NCBI RefSeq assembly: GCF_000621625.1 | Contig: NZ_JHXV01000031.1 | Coordinates: 1-56,649, forward strand | Direction of reading: 5' to 3' | Source: Crocinitomix catalasitica ATCC 23190 | Lineage (GTDB): Bacteria > Bacteroidota > Bacteroidia > Flavobacteriales_D > Crocinitomicaceae | Length of the DNA stretch: 56,649 bases | Shown: positions 1 through 7,559 of the stretch, piece after piece | Layout of the letters: every line of letters begins with the position of its first letter | How positions within the stretch are numbered: the stretch's first letter is position 1 | Notes under the pieces: generated by a model | The model's database searches: none | What the model was told of the DNA's origin: nothing | Seen by the model: the letters and a program-made list of their open reading frames with translations, nothing else | Made by a program: the position numbers and the translations under genes

Positions 1-317
1 ACATAAAAGAGGCTAAAAAATATGCTTGTTATAGCGGAGTAGTTCCGTTTGACTACTCTTCAGGAACCAGTGTAAACAAAAGATCAAGAGTATCCCCGAT
101 GGCTAATAAATCGATTAAAACAATACTACATATGGCAGCAATGTCAGCGATTCAATGTGAAGGGGATTTAAAGCATTATTACCTTCGTAAAGTTGCTGAA
201 GGAAAGAATAAAATGAGTGTGCTAAATGCGGTAAGAAACAAATTAATCCTTAGAATTTTCTCTTGCGTTAACCAAAATAGAATTTATCAAAAAAAGTTTA
301 AATTAAATTTGGTTTAA
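1..317 (+). CDS. IS110-family transposase, C-terminal part (cut by window edge)
   Basis: The reading frame is open from the window edge (first full codon at base 3) to the TAA at 315-317, so only the C-terminal ~104 residues are visible. They contain SGVVPF, then a Ser-rich YSSGTS stretch, RSRVSPMANK and LHMAAMSAIQ, which are hallmarks of the Transposase_20 domain of IS110/IS116/IS902 enzymes; the serine in this region is the recombinase nucleophile in the family. The N-terminal DEDD domain must lie upstream of the window. No downstream coding partner is seen. The stop codon directly abuts a copy of the dispersed intergenic repeat at 318, so the element's right end is either extremely short or truncated. 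Confidence 0.9.
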   Translation, partial: IKEAKKYACYSGVVPFDYSSGTSVNKRSRVSPMANKSIKTILHMAAMSAIQCEGDLKHYYLRKVAEGKNKMSVLNAVRNKLILRIFSCVNQNRIYQKKFKLNLV

Positions 318-560
318 CCATAGAAATCGGGACGTGCGGCAGCGAGAAGTTAAATAAATTTTGAAGGTTTTTAACTGATTTTTTTTAGAAATCCTTTTCA
401 AGGTAGTTACGGATGAGATTTTTTTACAACGCTACCGCGCGAAATGAAATTCGACGAAGTCAATCTTTCGCGTAGGAACGGATATTTAGTGGTTTTAAAG
501 GAGGTTTGAGAAAGAGGAATTTTAGAAATATATAAATCCCAAATAAAAGTTATAAAACAA
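318..560. repeat. Mosaic intergenic repeat, copy 1
   Basis: Bases 318-352 match a module (GACGTGnGGCAGCGAGAAGTTAA) also found at 2377-2426 and, more weakly, at 11999-12049. From about 370 the sequence follows 2460-2658 with only scattered differences: shared blocks include GAAATCCTTTTCAAGGTAG, the REP-like core, and ATATATAAATCCCAAATAAA ending in ACAACACGATA. No protein is encoded. The two copies lie in direct orientation on either side of the two lipoprotein genes at 571-2180. Confidence 0.8.
430..481. repeat. REP-like palindrome
   Basis: Left arm CGCTACCGCGCGAAA and right arm TTTCGCGTAGGAACGG can pair, separated by a conserved ~21-base loop (TGAAATTCGACGAAGTCAAT). It belongs to a family with further copies at 2521, 2663, 7449, 19786, 19938 and 20679, all intergenic. 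Confidence 0.8.
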
Positions 561-570
561 CACGATAGAA

Positions 571-1290
571 TTAGTAGCCCTTTTTTATTCTTAAGGTTTC
601 AACTTCTCGGTCACTTATACCTTCCGCGTTAATTAATACATTTTCAATATTATGGAGTAATACATTCCAAATCGAATGCTTGTTTTCTAAATAATTATCA
701 TTTGTTTCTCTTTTGTCATTTGGAGATTGGTCAAATCCTGTATATTCATCAAATGAATGATCTTTCATACTGTTTGTAATTAAACTATCTTGATTGAAAT
801 ATATTTTTAATTGTGTGAAACAATAATGATCACTCACACTAATAGTTGAAGTTCCACCTGAGCGTTTATGTATGTTTTCCTTAATTGTTGTATTCTTTAA
901 CTCGCTATAATATTCAAAAACAGTATTAAATATTAAAGTATCATTCATCTTTTTTTCAACTGAATGTGATTTCATATCGTTAAAATCAAAATAGAATTTA
1001 TTCCATTTAGTTGCTCCATTTTTAATCCAGAAAATATTGTAGAAATCACAACAATTGATACAAGTTCTTTTGCTATAGAGAATTGTATCAACATCATTTG
1101 CCTTTAATTCTAACAAAAAATCATTCGCCAATTCAGATTCACTTTTAGCTTCAGTTGCATCAATCGCATTTATTTGCGCGTCCTTATTATTTTGATCTCT
1201 TATTTGGTCAGTATTTTCACTGCAACTAATCAAATGAATTGATATCGTTATAATAACTAAATAAGCAATTTGAATTTTAGACAATTTCAT
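571..1290 (-). CDS. Hypothetical SPII lipoprotein with CxxCC motif
   Basis: 239 residues. A signal peptide with lipobox LISC (Cys23) predicts attachment to a membrane facing the periplasm or surface. After a polar linker there is a cysteine cluster TCINCC at about residues 76-81, possibly a disulphide or metal site; no family is recognised. The ATG at 1290 is preceded by a leader of about 75 bases and a TATATTTG -7 element at 1369-1376. The next gene upstream (1428-2180) is also a lipoprotein with a Cys pair and has the same promoter type, but has its own leader, so they are probably separate transcripts. Function unknown. Confidence 0.75.
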   Translation of the reverse strand: MKLSKIQIAYLVIITISIHLISCSENTDQIRDQNNKDAQINAIDATEAKSESELANDFLLELKANDVDTILYSKRTCINCCDFYNIFWIKNGATKWNKFYFDFNDMKSHSVEKKMNDTLIFNTVFEYYSELKNTTIKENIHKRSGGTSTISVSDHYCFTQLKIYFNQDSLITNSMKDHSFDEYTGFDQSPNDKRETNDNYLENKHSIWNVLLHNIENVLINAEGISDREVETLRIKKGY

Positions 1291-1349
1291 AGTTTGAGTT
1301 AATCCTATTCAAAATAGTTAACATTTTTAAATAGTTAAAGGCAGCATTC

Positions 1350-1376
1350 AAGTTAGGTTAGTTTTGCTCAAATATA
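1350..1376 (-). promoter_or_regulatory. TATATTTG promoter with ACCTAACTT leader block
   Basis: Read on the minus strand: TATATTTG (bases 1376-1369) matches the Bacteroidota -7 consensus TAnnTTTG, preceded by GAAAACT and followed by AAAACTAACCTAACTT (to base 1350). No clear -33 TTG. It serves the lipoprotein gene ending at 571. The same arrangement recurs upstream of six other genes in the window. Confidence 0.7.
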
Positions 1377-1427
1377 AGTTTTCAAATTGAATTGAACTTT
1401 ATGACCTAAAACGTAGTTGACAAGCAA

Positions 1428-2180
1428 TTAATAGTCATCAATCCCCAATGCATAAGCAATTGAAAACAATACACGGCCGTATTCGGCAAACATATTGTTT
1501 TCATTATTTAAATAATACAAGGAGTCTGATTGATCCACATAAAATGGATAGCTCCAATCGCTTGGCAATTCGCCATTCAGTAAAATTGATTTATTAATTA
1601 AAGTAGATTTATAGGGTAAGCGTTGAAAATAAAAATCATACTCATTTAAATATTTTTTCCATTCTATTGAGTCAGGTATATTTGCTCTAAAATCAGAGAA
1701 AAAACTAAGCCTTTCTGGTGTATATCCCTTCTTTTTTAAAGCGGCAATTAGTGTATCATTCATTTCTTTTATTTTCTGATATTTATGATCACTCCATTCG
1801 TCTTCAAAATCAATTGTGATCTTTAAGATTCCTTCAGGCTTATAAGAAGCTTTTTTATCGTCATCACTGAGAAAACTAGCAGGATTCACAGCACTAAGGA
1901 ATGTGACTGAATCTGGTCCTTTCAATTTGAGCTGTTGCTGCGGAAAAATAAATGAATCATAAGAGTTAGTAGCTGTTGAATCAGGATCATTACAAGTGGG
2001 ACAAAAATAGATTGATGTTGAAAAACCTTCAGTTATGAGAATCCAATCTTCGTTTAATACATTTCTTATTCTTTCATTTAGATTCGAAATCTCTATATAC
2101 TTTTTTGGAGTAGAAAAATTTCTATCAGAACAACCTACTACGATTAAAAGAATATACAGCAATGACGTAAATATCTTCAT
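1428..2180 (-). CDS. Hypothetical SPII lipoprotein with CPTC motif
   Basis: 250 residues, signal peptide with lipobox VVGC (Cys17). A CPTC pair at residues 60-63 follows a short N-terminal segment and resembles a zinc or disulphide motif rather than a thioredoxin active site, since no thioredoxin fold signature is visible. The rest is polar and aromatic-rich, with no recognised domain. It shares the short string MNDTLI with the neighbouring lipoprotein (571-1290), which is too little to prove paralogy. Its own TATATTTG promoter lies at 2231-2238, giving a leader of roughly 45 bases. Confidence 0.75.
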   Translation of the reverse strand: MKIFTSLLYILLIVVGCSDRNFSTPKKYIEISNLNERIRNVLNEDWILITEGFSTSIYFCPTCNDPDSTATNSYDSFIFPQQQLKLKGPDSVTFLSAVNPASFLSDDDKKASYKPEGILKITIDFEDEWSDHKYQKIKEMNDTLIAALKKKGYTPERLSFFSDFRANIPDSIEWKKYLNEYDFYFQRLPYKSTLINKSILLNGELPSDWSYPFYVDQSDSLYYLNNENNMFAEYGRVLFSIAYALGIDDY

Positions 2181-2211
2181 AATTAGATCTTCTTAGCAAA
2201 AAAAATAAATC

Positions 2212-2238
2212 AAGTTAGGTTAGTTTTTTTCAAATATA
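2212..2238 (-). promoter_or_regulatory. TATATTTG promoter with ACCTAACTT leader block
   Basis: Minus-strand TATATTTG at 2238-2231 followed by AAAACTAACCTAACTTG, nearly identical to the block upstream of the 571-1290 gene. It drives the lipoprotein gene starting at 2180. Confidence 0.7.
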
Positions 2239-2376
2239 GTCTTCCCAATTTAATTTAGCTAATCCTTTGATCATTAATAGGAAAAACACCTGAAAGCAAG
2301 TAGGAAAAACCCTTATTGGAAACAGGGAGAAGCCTGTTTCGGGTAAAGCTTGGCTTTAAGTATAAACTTAACAATA
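2239..2376. other. Intergenic stretch with 8-bp hairpin
   Basis: No gene. Bases 2319-2340 form a perfect 8-bp stem (GAAACAGG / CCTGTTTC, loop GAGAAG) without a following T-run, so it is not an obvious terminator. It precedes the second copy of the mosaic repeat. Confidence 0.5.
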
Positions 2377-2660
2377 CCACACGATGCTCCCGATAGGGAT
2401 CGAGACGTGAGGCAGCGAGAAGTTAATTGAATATTAAGATTCATTCAAATTAAGGATTTTGAACTGATTTTTTTTAGAAATCCTTTTCAAGGTAGTTACG
2501 GATGAGATTTTTTTCTGCAACGCTACCGCGCGAAATGAAATTCGACGAAGTCAATTTTTCGAGTGGGAACGGATATTTAATGGATTTGAGGGAAGGTTGA
2601 GAAAGAGGAATTTTAGAAATATATAAATCCCAAATAAAAGTCATAAAACAACACGATACT
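2377..2660. repeat. Mosaic intergenic repeat, copy 2
   Basis: Starts with the most complete module A (CCACACGATGCTCCCGATAG, then GACGTGAGGCAGCGAGAAG), continues with the block shared with 370-560, and ends in ACAACACGATA, which resembles the start of module A and suggests a tandem arrangement. It contains one REP-like core and is followed at once by a second. Confidence 0.8.
2521..2572. repeat. REP-like palindrome
   Basis: CGCTACCGCGCGAAA ... TTTTCGAGTGGGAACGG around the conserved loop TGAAATTCGACGAAGTCAAT. The right arm is slightly degenerate (GAG for GCG). Confidence 0.8.
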
Positions 2661-2662
2661 CA

Positions 2663-2715
2663 CCGCTGCCGCGCGAAATGAAATTCGACGAAGTCAATCT
2701 TTCGCGTGGTTACGG
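2663..2715. repeat. REP-like palindrome, best-preserved copy
   Basis: CCGCTGCCGCGCGAAA and TTTCGCGTGGTTACGG pair over most of 16 bases around the conserved 21-base loop. It lies head-to-tail about 90 bases after the copy at 2521. Confidence 0.85.
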
Positions 2716-2737
2716 AGGGCGTAATTTTTTAACATTA

Positions 2738-3130
2738 CTATTTAATCCACATGTTTACAAATACTTCATCTTTATATTTTATTAAAGAATCGATATTTAC
2801 TTCAGCATCATCTGTTAATTTGGAATACCTGATACTTAACCAGCCATTATTCCTTACTGTTTCCTCAATTTTTATTTTGTAATTAGATTGACCATCGTAA
2901 TTCTCGACTAGTTTTTTTACTAAGCTGATCTCAGCATTTATTTTATTAAAATCGTTTGTTGCACAATGCCCATGTGTCTTTTTATTGCAATAAGAATTAT
3001 TAAATATTCGCCAGTTATAATCAACTTCGAATTTGTCAAATTTAAGTGTTCGTAAAAATGAAGGATCGTAAAAATATAAACCAATCAAAACCATACCAAG
3101 TACAGTGACTATTTTATATTTATTTTTCAT
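2738..3130 (-). CDS. Hypothetical small membrane-anchored protein
   Basis: 130 residues with an N-terminal hydrophobic helix (about residues 6-22) preceded by Lys, which could be an uncleaved anchor or signal. The remainder is a soluble, charged domain with two Cys separated by about eight residues (CNKKTHGHC) and no recognised family. The gene is 47 bases downstream of the lipoprotein gene 3178-3816 in the same orientation, so the two may be co-transcribed. Confidence 0.65.
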   Translation of the reverse strand: MKNKYKIVTVLGMVLIGLYFYDPSFLRTLKFDKFEVDYNWRIFNNSYCNKKTHGHCATNDFNKINAEISLVKKLVENYDGQSNYKIKIEETVRNNGWLSIRYSKLTDDAEVNIDSLIKYKDEVFVNMWIK

Positions 3131-3177
3131 CTTAAAAAAACTGTGTTAAAACTCCATGAAAGCACAAATTTGAAGCC

Positions 3178-3816
3178 TTACATTTTAATTTGATCAATTA
3201 TTTCATATAATTCATTTTTCTCATCCTCATCAACATAAGAAATAATATATGCAAGACTAAAACCATTAGTTATGGTAGTAATATATTCTTGAACAATCGT
3301 TTTGTCCATAATGTTGGTTTTAGCCTCCAGTACATGAAATATTGACGTTCCAATTGTTTTTTCGTATACTTCTTTGTCAAAAATATATTCTATTTGGGTT
3401 TGCTCTAGTAGCTTCTTTACATGAAATAAATAATCTTTTCCGTTTTTGATACCTGGAGAACTTTTAGTATTCTCTGCAACGACCATGAATGATGGATTAA
3501 AACCAACAACTGAGCCAGCTTCATATTTAAAAATCGTTAATAAATACGCTGTATTCACCTTTGCTGCCTTTACAATGGCTTTTAAGTTTTGATCATCACC
3601 TGTCACCAAATCGCCCCCTTTTTCAATTAAGTTATTCATTTGCTGCTTATCTTGAACAACCCAATTAGGATTAAATTTGATTTCTAAATTGAAAAAATCA
3701 TTCGTATATAATCCATTTTCTGTTTTTCCAAAATCAAATTCTTCTGGTAAGTTCGTTTGTTCACTCGTACAACTTAAAGTTGTTATTGCGATAATCAGGT
3801 AAATAATTTTTTTCAT
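3178..3816 (-). CDS. Hypothetical SPII lipoprotein
   Basis: 212 residues with lipobox TLSC (Cys16). The segment NGLYTNDFFNLEIKFNPNW resembles the start of secreted domains that begin with Y-x-N-x-x-F and an aromatic/W strand in many hypothetical bacterial lipoproteins; this is a fold-level impression only. It is likely periplasmic or outer-membrane attached. Function unknown. Confidence 0.7.
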   Translation of the reverse strand: MKKIIYLIIAITTLSCTSEQTNLPEEFDFGKTENGLYTNDFFNLEIKFNPNWVVQDKQQMNNLIEKGGDLVTGDDQNLKAIVKAAKVNTAYLLTIFKYEAGSVVGFNPSFMVVAENTKSSPGIKNGKDYLFHVKKLLEQTQIEYIFDKEVYEKTIGTSIFHVLEAKTNIMDKTIVQEYITTITNGFSLAYIISYVDEDEKNELYEIIDQIKM

Positions 3817-3992
3817 ATTTTTTCAATTTTCGTATGTATGAGTATTGGTACTAACCAACAATTAAAAAACCAATCTGGGCAAAACCGAGACAAATTTGTT
3901 TTTATTTCTTCTTTTTTGCAAAGTTTTGGTTTTTACTATAAACTTAAGAATACCAAGACTCATTTTAATTTCTGCAACAACACATGCATTTT

Positions 3993-4760
3993 TTATTTCA
4001 ACACCTTCACTACATTATCTAAATAGTCAACCACTAACTTAAATTCAACATTGTTATTCGTTAAATAGTCGTCCAATTGATTTCTTAATTCTACAAAGGC
4101 TTGAAGCATTTCAGGATCGTTTTCTATTCCTTCGATTACAGATATGGAAATCTCGTATGTATATCCATTTTTAACGGCATATACATACTTAGCAACTGAC
4201 AAATCAAAAAAACCGATAACTCTAAAACCTTCAGCAATTTCGTCTATCTCCGTATCCGTGATATTCGAATTATCAAAATCGATTTCGTGTTTAGCTGTCG
4301 TACCATAAGTCTTAGTTGAAATGTTTGACGCTTCAATTGTATCTGAAGTATATGCAACTGCAAAAACTGGCGCAATTGTTATCAATAAACCTATGATTGC
4401 AACTAGAATTACTCTTCCCCAATTATAGATTAATCCTCCTTGTTTTATATGCTCATCAACTTTGTCTTTCAAATATTTATTAAACAAACCGTAAGCAATT
4501 GCAGTATAAACAATTGGAATAACTTGATTTGGAATATTGATATCATCAGGAATTAAGAAAATCCCACCAATAATTAGCACCGTAACAAGAATAGTAATGA
4601 TCCAAGTTGGCTTCACTTTTTCTGACTGGCCAAGTGCTTTAAAGTTTTCAGCGAACAAATATCCTGCAACTAAGGGACCGCCGAGAAATGTTCCAAGCCA
4701 AAAAGCTCTGTCCTTATAAATTTTTTCTGTTGGAATTGTTGTGTCAATCGTTTCGTTCAT
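3993..4760 (-). CDS. Hypothetical four-TM protein with C-terminal soluble domain
   Basis: 255 residues. A polar N-terminus ends in DRAFWLGTFLGGPLVAGY; four hydrophobic helices follow (about residues 20-37, 52-69, 80-93 and 114-137), then a soluble domain of about 115 residues rich in acidic and aromatic residues. The first helix with its TFLGGPLVAGY motif is common in Bacteroidota integral membrane proteins of unknown role. Its own TATATTTG promoter is at 4880-4887. The stop lies about 180 bases after the start of the neighbouring lipoprotein gene at 3816, so there is no overlap. Confidence 0.7.
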   Translation of the reverse strand: MNETIDTTIPTEKIYKDRAFWLGTFLGGPLVAGYLFAENFKALGQSEKVKPTWIITILVTVLIIGGIFLIPDDINIPNQVIPIVYTAIAYGLFNKYLKDKVDEHIKQGGLIYNWGRVILVAIIGLLITIAPVFAVAYTSDTIEASNISTKTYGTTAKHEIDFDNSNITDTEIDEIAEGFRVIGFFDLSVAKYVYAVKNGYTYEISISVIEGIENDPEMLQAFVELRNQLDDYLTNNNVEFKLVVDYLDNVVKVLK

Positions 4761-4860
4761 TTTTTTAGTTCTTCAAGCTAAAACTTTTATCAAAATTGCG
4801 CTAATAGTATCAGTCTGTTGGCTAATAAAAATGCTGTTTTGTCAATCGATAAGTAGAATC

Positions 4861-4887
4861 AAGTTAGGTTAGTTTTGTTCAAATATA
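4861..4887 (-). promoter_or_regulatory. TATATTTG promoter with ACCTAACTT leader block
   Basis: Minus strand: TATATTTG (4887-4880) then AACAAAACTAACCTAACTTG. It lies about 120 bases upstream of the ATG at 4760. Confidence 0.7.
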
Positions 4888-4939
4888 GTATTCCCCAGTT
4901 TAAACCTAGAGAATAAGTAAGTAGATTTATCTGTTAAGG

Positions 4940-5452
4940 TTAATCTGAAATTGGTTCCCACAATTCTATTTTGTTTCCTTCTTTGTCTAGAATATGTATG
5001 AATTTTCCGTAATCATAAGTCTCAAGGCTATCAAGCAGGGTAACACCATTTTTTTTCAATTTCTCAACAAGTCCTACAATATTTTGAACTTGGTAATTAA
5101 TCATAAAATCTTTTTTAGATGGAGAAAAATACGTGTCCCCTTTTGCGAAAGGTTTCCATTGTAAAGAATTTATTTGTTCGGGATTATTGATGTCTCTACT
5201 GTCAAAACTTGAAGAGCCCCAATCATTCGTTTCAATGCCTAAATTTTCTGCGTACCATTTTTGTGTTTCTTCCAAACTGTCAGTATAGAAAAAGATTCCG
5301 CCAACACCTGTTACTTTTGGTGTATTATCTATTTCAGCAACAACCTGCTCTACTTGGTCTATTTTTTCTACTGCATCTATATTTTTTTCAGTTTCCACCT
5401 TACAGCTAACGAGTAAAATAACTACGGACAATTTTAGTATAGTATTCTTCAT
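4940..5452 (-). CDS. VOC (glyoxalase-like) domain lipoprotein
   Basis: 170 residues from the ATG at 5452. The frame stays open to 5479, but the longer start would overlap the TATATTTG -7 element at 5477-5484, so the inner Met is preferred. It then begins with a typical signal ending in LLVSC (Cys17). The C-terminal ~115 residues carry the VOC pattern: GVGGIFFYTDSLEETQKWY at the start and ILDKEGNKIELWEP at the end, the usual Glu-bearing last strand. VOC proteins bind metals or small ligands; a secreted, lipid-anchored one has no assignable substrate. Confidence 0.8.
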   Translation of the reverse strand: MKNTILKLSVVILLVSCKVETEKNIDAVEKIDQVEQVVAEIDNTPKVTGVGGIFFYTDSLEETQKWYAENLGIETNDWGSSSFDSRDINNPEQINSLQWKPFAKGDTYFSPSKKDFMINYQVQNIVGLVEKLKKNGVTLLDSLETYDYGKFIHILDKEGNKIELWEPISD

Positions 5453-5476
5453 ATCAATCAATTCACGATGTTTTCT

Positions 5477-5484
5477 CAAATATA
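5477..5484 (-). promoter_or_regulatory. TATATTTG -7 element
   Basis: Minus-strand TATATTTG preceded by GAATAC. It lies 25 bases upstream of the preferred ATG at 5452. It lacks the ACCTAACTT block seen at related promoters. Confidence 0.6.
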
Positions 5485-5577
5485 GTATTCACTATTTAAA
5501 TTAACTAATCGGAAGTTTATGGACATGAAAAAAAAATCGAAAGTAGAGTGCACATCATTTCGCACGACTTACCGGCG

Positions 5578-6465
5578 CTATTTTAAAATTTGGTACATTG
5601 AACTCTTGTATTTGGAAGGTGATTTTCCTGTCACTTTTTTAAATTGTTTATTAAAGTGAGAAAAATTATTGAAGCCAACATCAAATGATATTTCTGAGAT
5701 GGATTTATTTCCTGACGCAATCAATCGAATGGCTTGACGGATGCGAAACTCATTGACAAATTGAGTAAAGGTCTGTTTTGTATATTTTTTAAAATAGCGA
5801 CAGAATGAAGGAACCGTCATAATGGCAATCTTACTTATTTCAACAAGGGTAATCTCTGATTCATAATTATCTTTCACGTACTGATATACCTTATTAATTC
5901 TATCATCACTTTGATTTTGAATCACCAATGTGACACCGTCTGCATTTAATACTTGATACTCTTCAGATTGCGCTAATAAACTCAAAACATCAATTAGTTT
6001 TGATAATCTTTCCAATGGATTTTTATCTTCCATCAATAATAATTCTGCACCTATAGTTTTCTTTGTCTCACCAAAAAATGAAATACCCGACCTTGCCTTT
6101 GTTATTAAATCTATGATAGCTTCAAACTCAGGAACAGGATGGGCGGCATTTTTAAAAAGTTCTTCCTTAAATTGTACCACAATCTCTTCATTGATACCTT
6201 GCAAACCAAATTCATATCCAAAATGAGGAACATTGGGCCCCATTAGAATCAAATCACCATCATCAAAACTAGATATATGATTCCCTACATATCGATTTCC
6301 ATATCCTTTTTCAATATAAACCAACTCTACTTCTGGATGATAATGCCAAAATGCTTTGGCATCAGGATTTCTTTCTGTAAATCTTGAATATCGTATTGAA
6401 GAGCCAAAATCGGGCTCTACTTTTTTAAGTCTCGGAATGAGTTGATTTTGCTGTTTATTTTCCAT
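5578..6465 (-). CDS. AraC-family transcriptional regulator with cupin sensor domain
   Basis: 295 residues. The N-terminal half is an AraC-type cupin (FWHYHPEVELVYIEKG at about residues 40-55, GDLILMGPNVPH around 70-81, a typical ligand-binding beta barrel). The C-terminal ~100 residues are two helix-turn-helix units ending in the family signature ISFDVGFNNFSHFNKQFKK and GKSPSKYK. Such Bacteroidota regulators usually respond to sugars or other small metabolites; the ligand here is unknown. It is divergently placed from the secreted protein at 6640, which is a possible target. A TTG-N21-TAATTTTG promoter is visible at 6517-6548. Confidence 0.9.
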   Translation of the reverse strand: MENKQQNQLIPRLKKVEPDFGSSIRYSRFTERNPDAKAFWHYHPEVELVYIEKGYGNRYVGNHISSFDDGDLILMGPNVPHFGYEFGLQGINEEIVVQFKEELFKNAAHPVPEFEAIIDLITKARSGISFFGETKKTIGAELLLMEDKNPLERLSKLIDVLSLLAQSEEYQVLNADGVTLVIQNQSDDRINKVYQYVKDNYESEITLVEISKIAIMTVPSFCRYFKKYTKQTFTQFVNEFRIRQAIRLIASGNKSISEISFDVGFNNFSHFNKQFKKVTGKSPSKYKSSMYQILK

Positions 6466-6516
6466 AAAAAAATCGTTTAATCTTCACGATATGTTCAATT
6501 TTAACTTAAATATATA

Positions 6517-6548
6517 CAAAATTAACCCACCATGTTAATATAGCACAA
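6517..6548 (-). promoter_or_regulatory. Full -33/-7 promoter for the AraC-type gene
   Basis: Minus strand: TTG at 6548-6546, 21-base spacer, TAATTTTG at 6524-6517. This fits the Bacteroidota consensus TTG-N19..23-TAnnTTTG and lies about 50 bases upstream of the ATG at 6465. Confidence 0.6.
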
Positions 6549-6639
6549 CTATTGAACAAAGTCGTGGTAAATATTTCTCTATTTCTGACGGATATTTGTA
6601 CAAGTAAATTTTAAAAAAAACAACAAAATATTATATACA

Positions 6640-7227
6640 ATGAAAAAGTTAATATACACCGCGGCAATTGTTCTTATGTCAACATTCCAATTGACTGCCA
6701 TAACTGTAAATACAGACAGCTCTAAATCTTTTGATGTAATTGAAAATGAAAAGAAAATTATTTTGAATTTATCGAATTTAAATAACGAGATTCAAATCTT
6801 TACGATAACAAACATTGAAGGTGAAGCAGTTTTTAGTGAAAAAGTAAACAAATATGAAAAGGATGTAGAATATGATCTATCAACATTAGCGATTGGTTTA
6901 TATACTATTAAAATTGAAGGAGAGAATTTCATCGAAATTCATACCACTGAAATAACAGCGGATCAAGTACATTTTAAAAATGTTGAATCGCATATCGCTC
7001 CTACTTTTCAAAAAATAAATGAAATTTTAATCGTTGAGGCAACATTCTCGAATGAGGAAAATGTACATGTAAACATCTATAATTCACTAGGTGACTTGGT
7101 TTTTAAATTTACAGAAAAAACAAATACTGTAAATAAAAAATTCAATTTAGAAAAACTTGAGAAGGGTAATTATAACATTATTGTTTCTACTGATTTCTTC
7201 AGTCAATCAAAGACTATATCCATTTAA
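6640..7227 (+). CDS. Secreted protein with two T9SS sorting-domain-like repeats
   Basis: 195 residues with an Sec signal peptide (residues 1-20, ending LTAIT). The mature part consists of two beta-sandwich-like repeats of about 75 residues. Each follows the pattern of a type A type IX secretion sorting domain: an Ile/Tyr-rich strand, a G-x-x-V-F turn, then a DL/NLxxLxxGxYxI hairpin (VEYDLSTLAIGLYTIKI and KKFNLEKLEKGNYNIIV). No other cargo domain exists, which is odd for a sorting domain. A near-match -7 element (GATATTTG) lies at 6589-6596, and a clear terminator follows. It is monocistronic. Confidence 0.75.
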   Translation: MKKLIYTAAIVLMSTFQLTAITVNTDSSKSFDVIENEKKIILNLSNLNNEIQIFTITNIEGEAVFSEKVNKYEKDVEYDLSTLAIGLYTIKIEGENFIEIHTTEITADQVHFKNVESHIAPTFQKINEILIVEATFSNEENVHVNIYNSLGDLVFKFTEKTNTVNKKFNLEKLEKGNYNIIVSTDFFSQSKTISI

Positions 7228-7261
7228 GAAGCATATTTATAGTGATAGTGCGAATAATAAG

Positions 7262-7297
7262 AAGCTGGGATTTCCGAAAGGATTCTCAGCTTTTTTA
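7262..7297 (+). terminator. Rho-independent terminator
   Basis: AAGCTGGGATTTCC, loop GAAA, GGATTCTCAGCTT, then a T6 run: a stem of about 13 bp with one bulge, 35 bases after the stop codon of the 6640 gene. Confidence 0.85.
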
Positions 7298-7448
7298 GTT
7301 TAAAAGAAAAGCTGATCGTAGGTTGTCGCCATAACTTGGTGGGTTAATCTTATTTTTGCACACTATTGCGAGATTTTACCTTATCAATAAAGAGGTTATC
7401 ATTTGCGATAAAACAAGTCCTAACTTAAAAATAAGAAGAGGCTTAACC

Positions 7449-7501
7449 CCGCTACCGCGCGAAATGAAATTCGAAGCAGTCAATCCTTTCATGTGGCTGC
7501 G
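7449..7501. repeat. REP-like palindrome (diverged)
   Basis: CCGCTACCGCGCGAAATGAA followed by a diverged loop and CTTTCATGTGGCTGCG. The left arm is intact; the right arm has several changes. The rest of 7298-7559 holds no convincing gene. Confidence 0.7.
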
Positions 7502-7559
7502 AATGATTATTATTAAGTAAAAAAACAATTCTTTTGTACATTCAGGGACTAAGCACCAA

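Noticed and set aside
3838-4026. Open frame of 62 codons on the plus strand
   Set aside because: It lies mostly in the gap after two minus-strand genes and overlaps the end of one of them; no signal peptide or motif.
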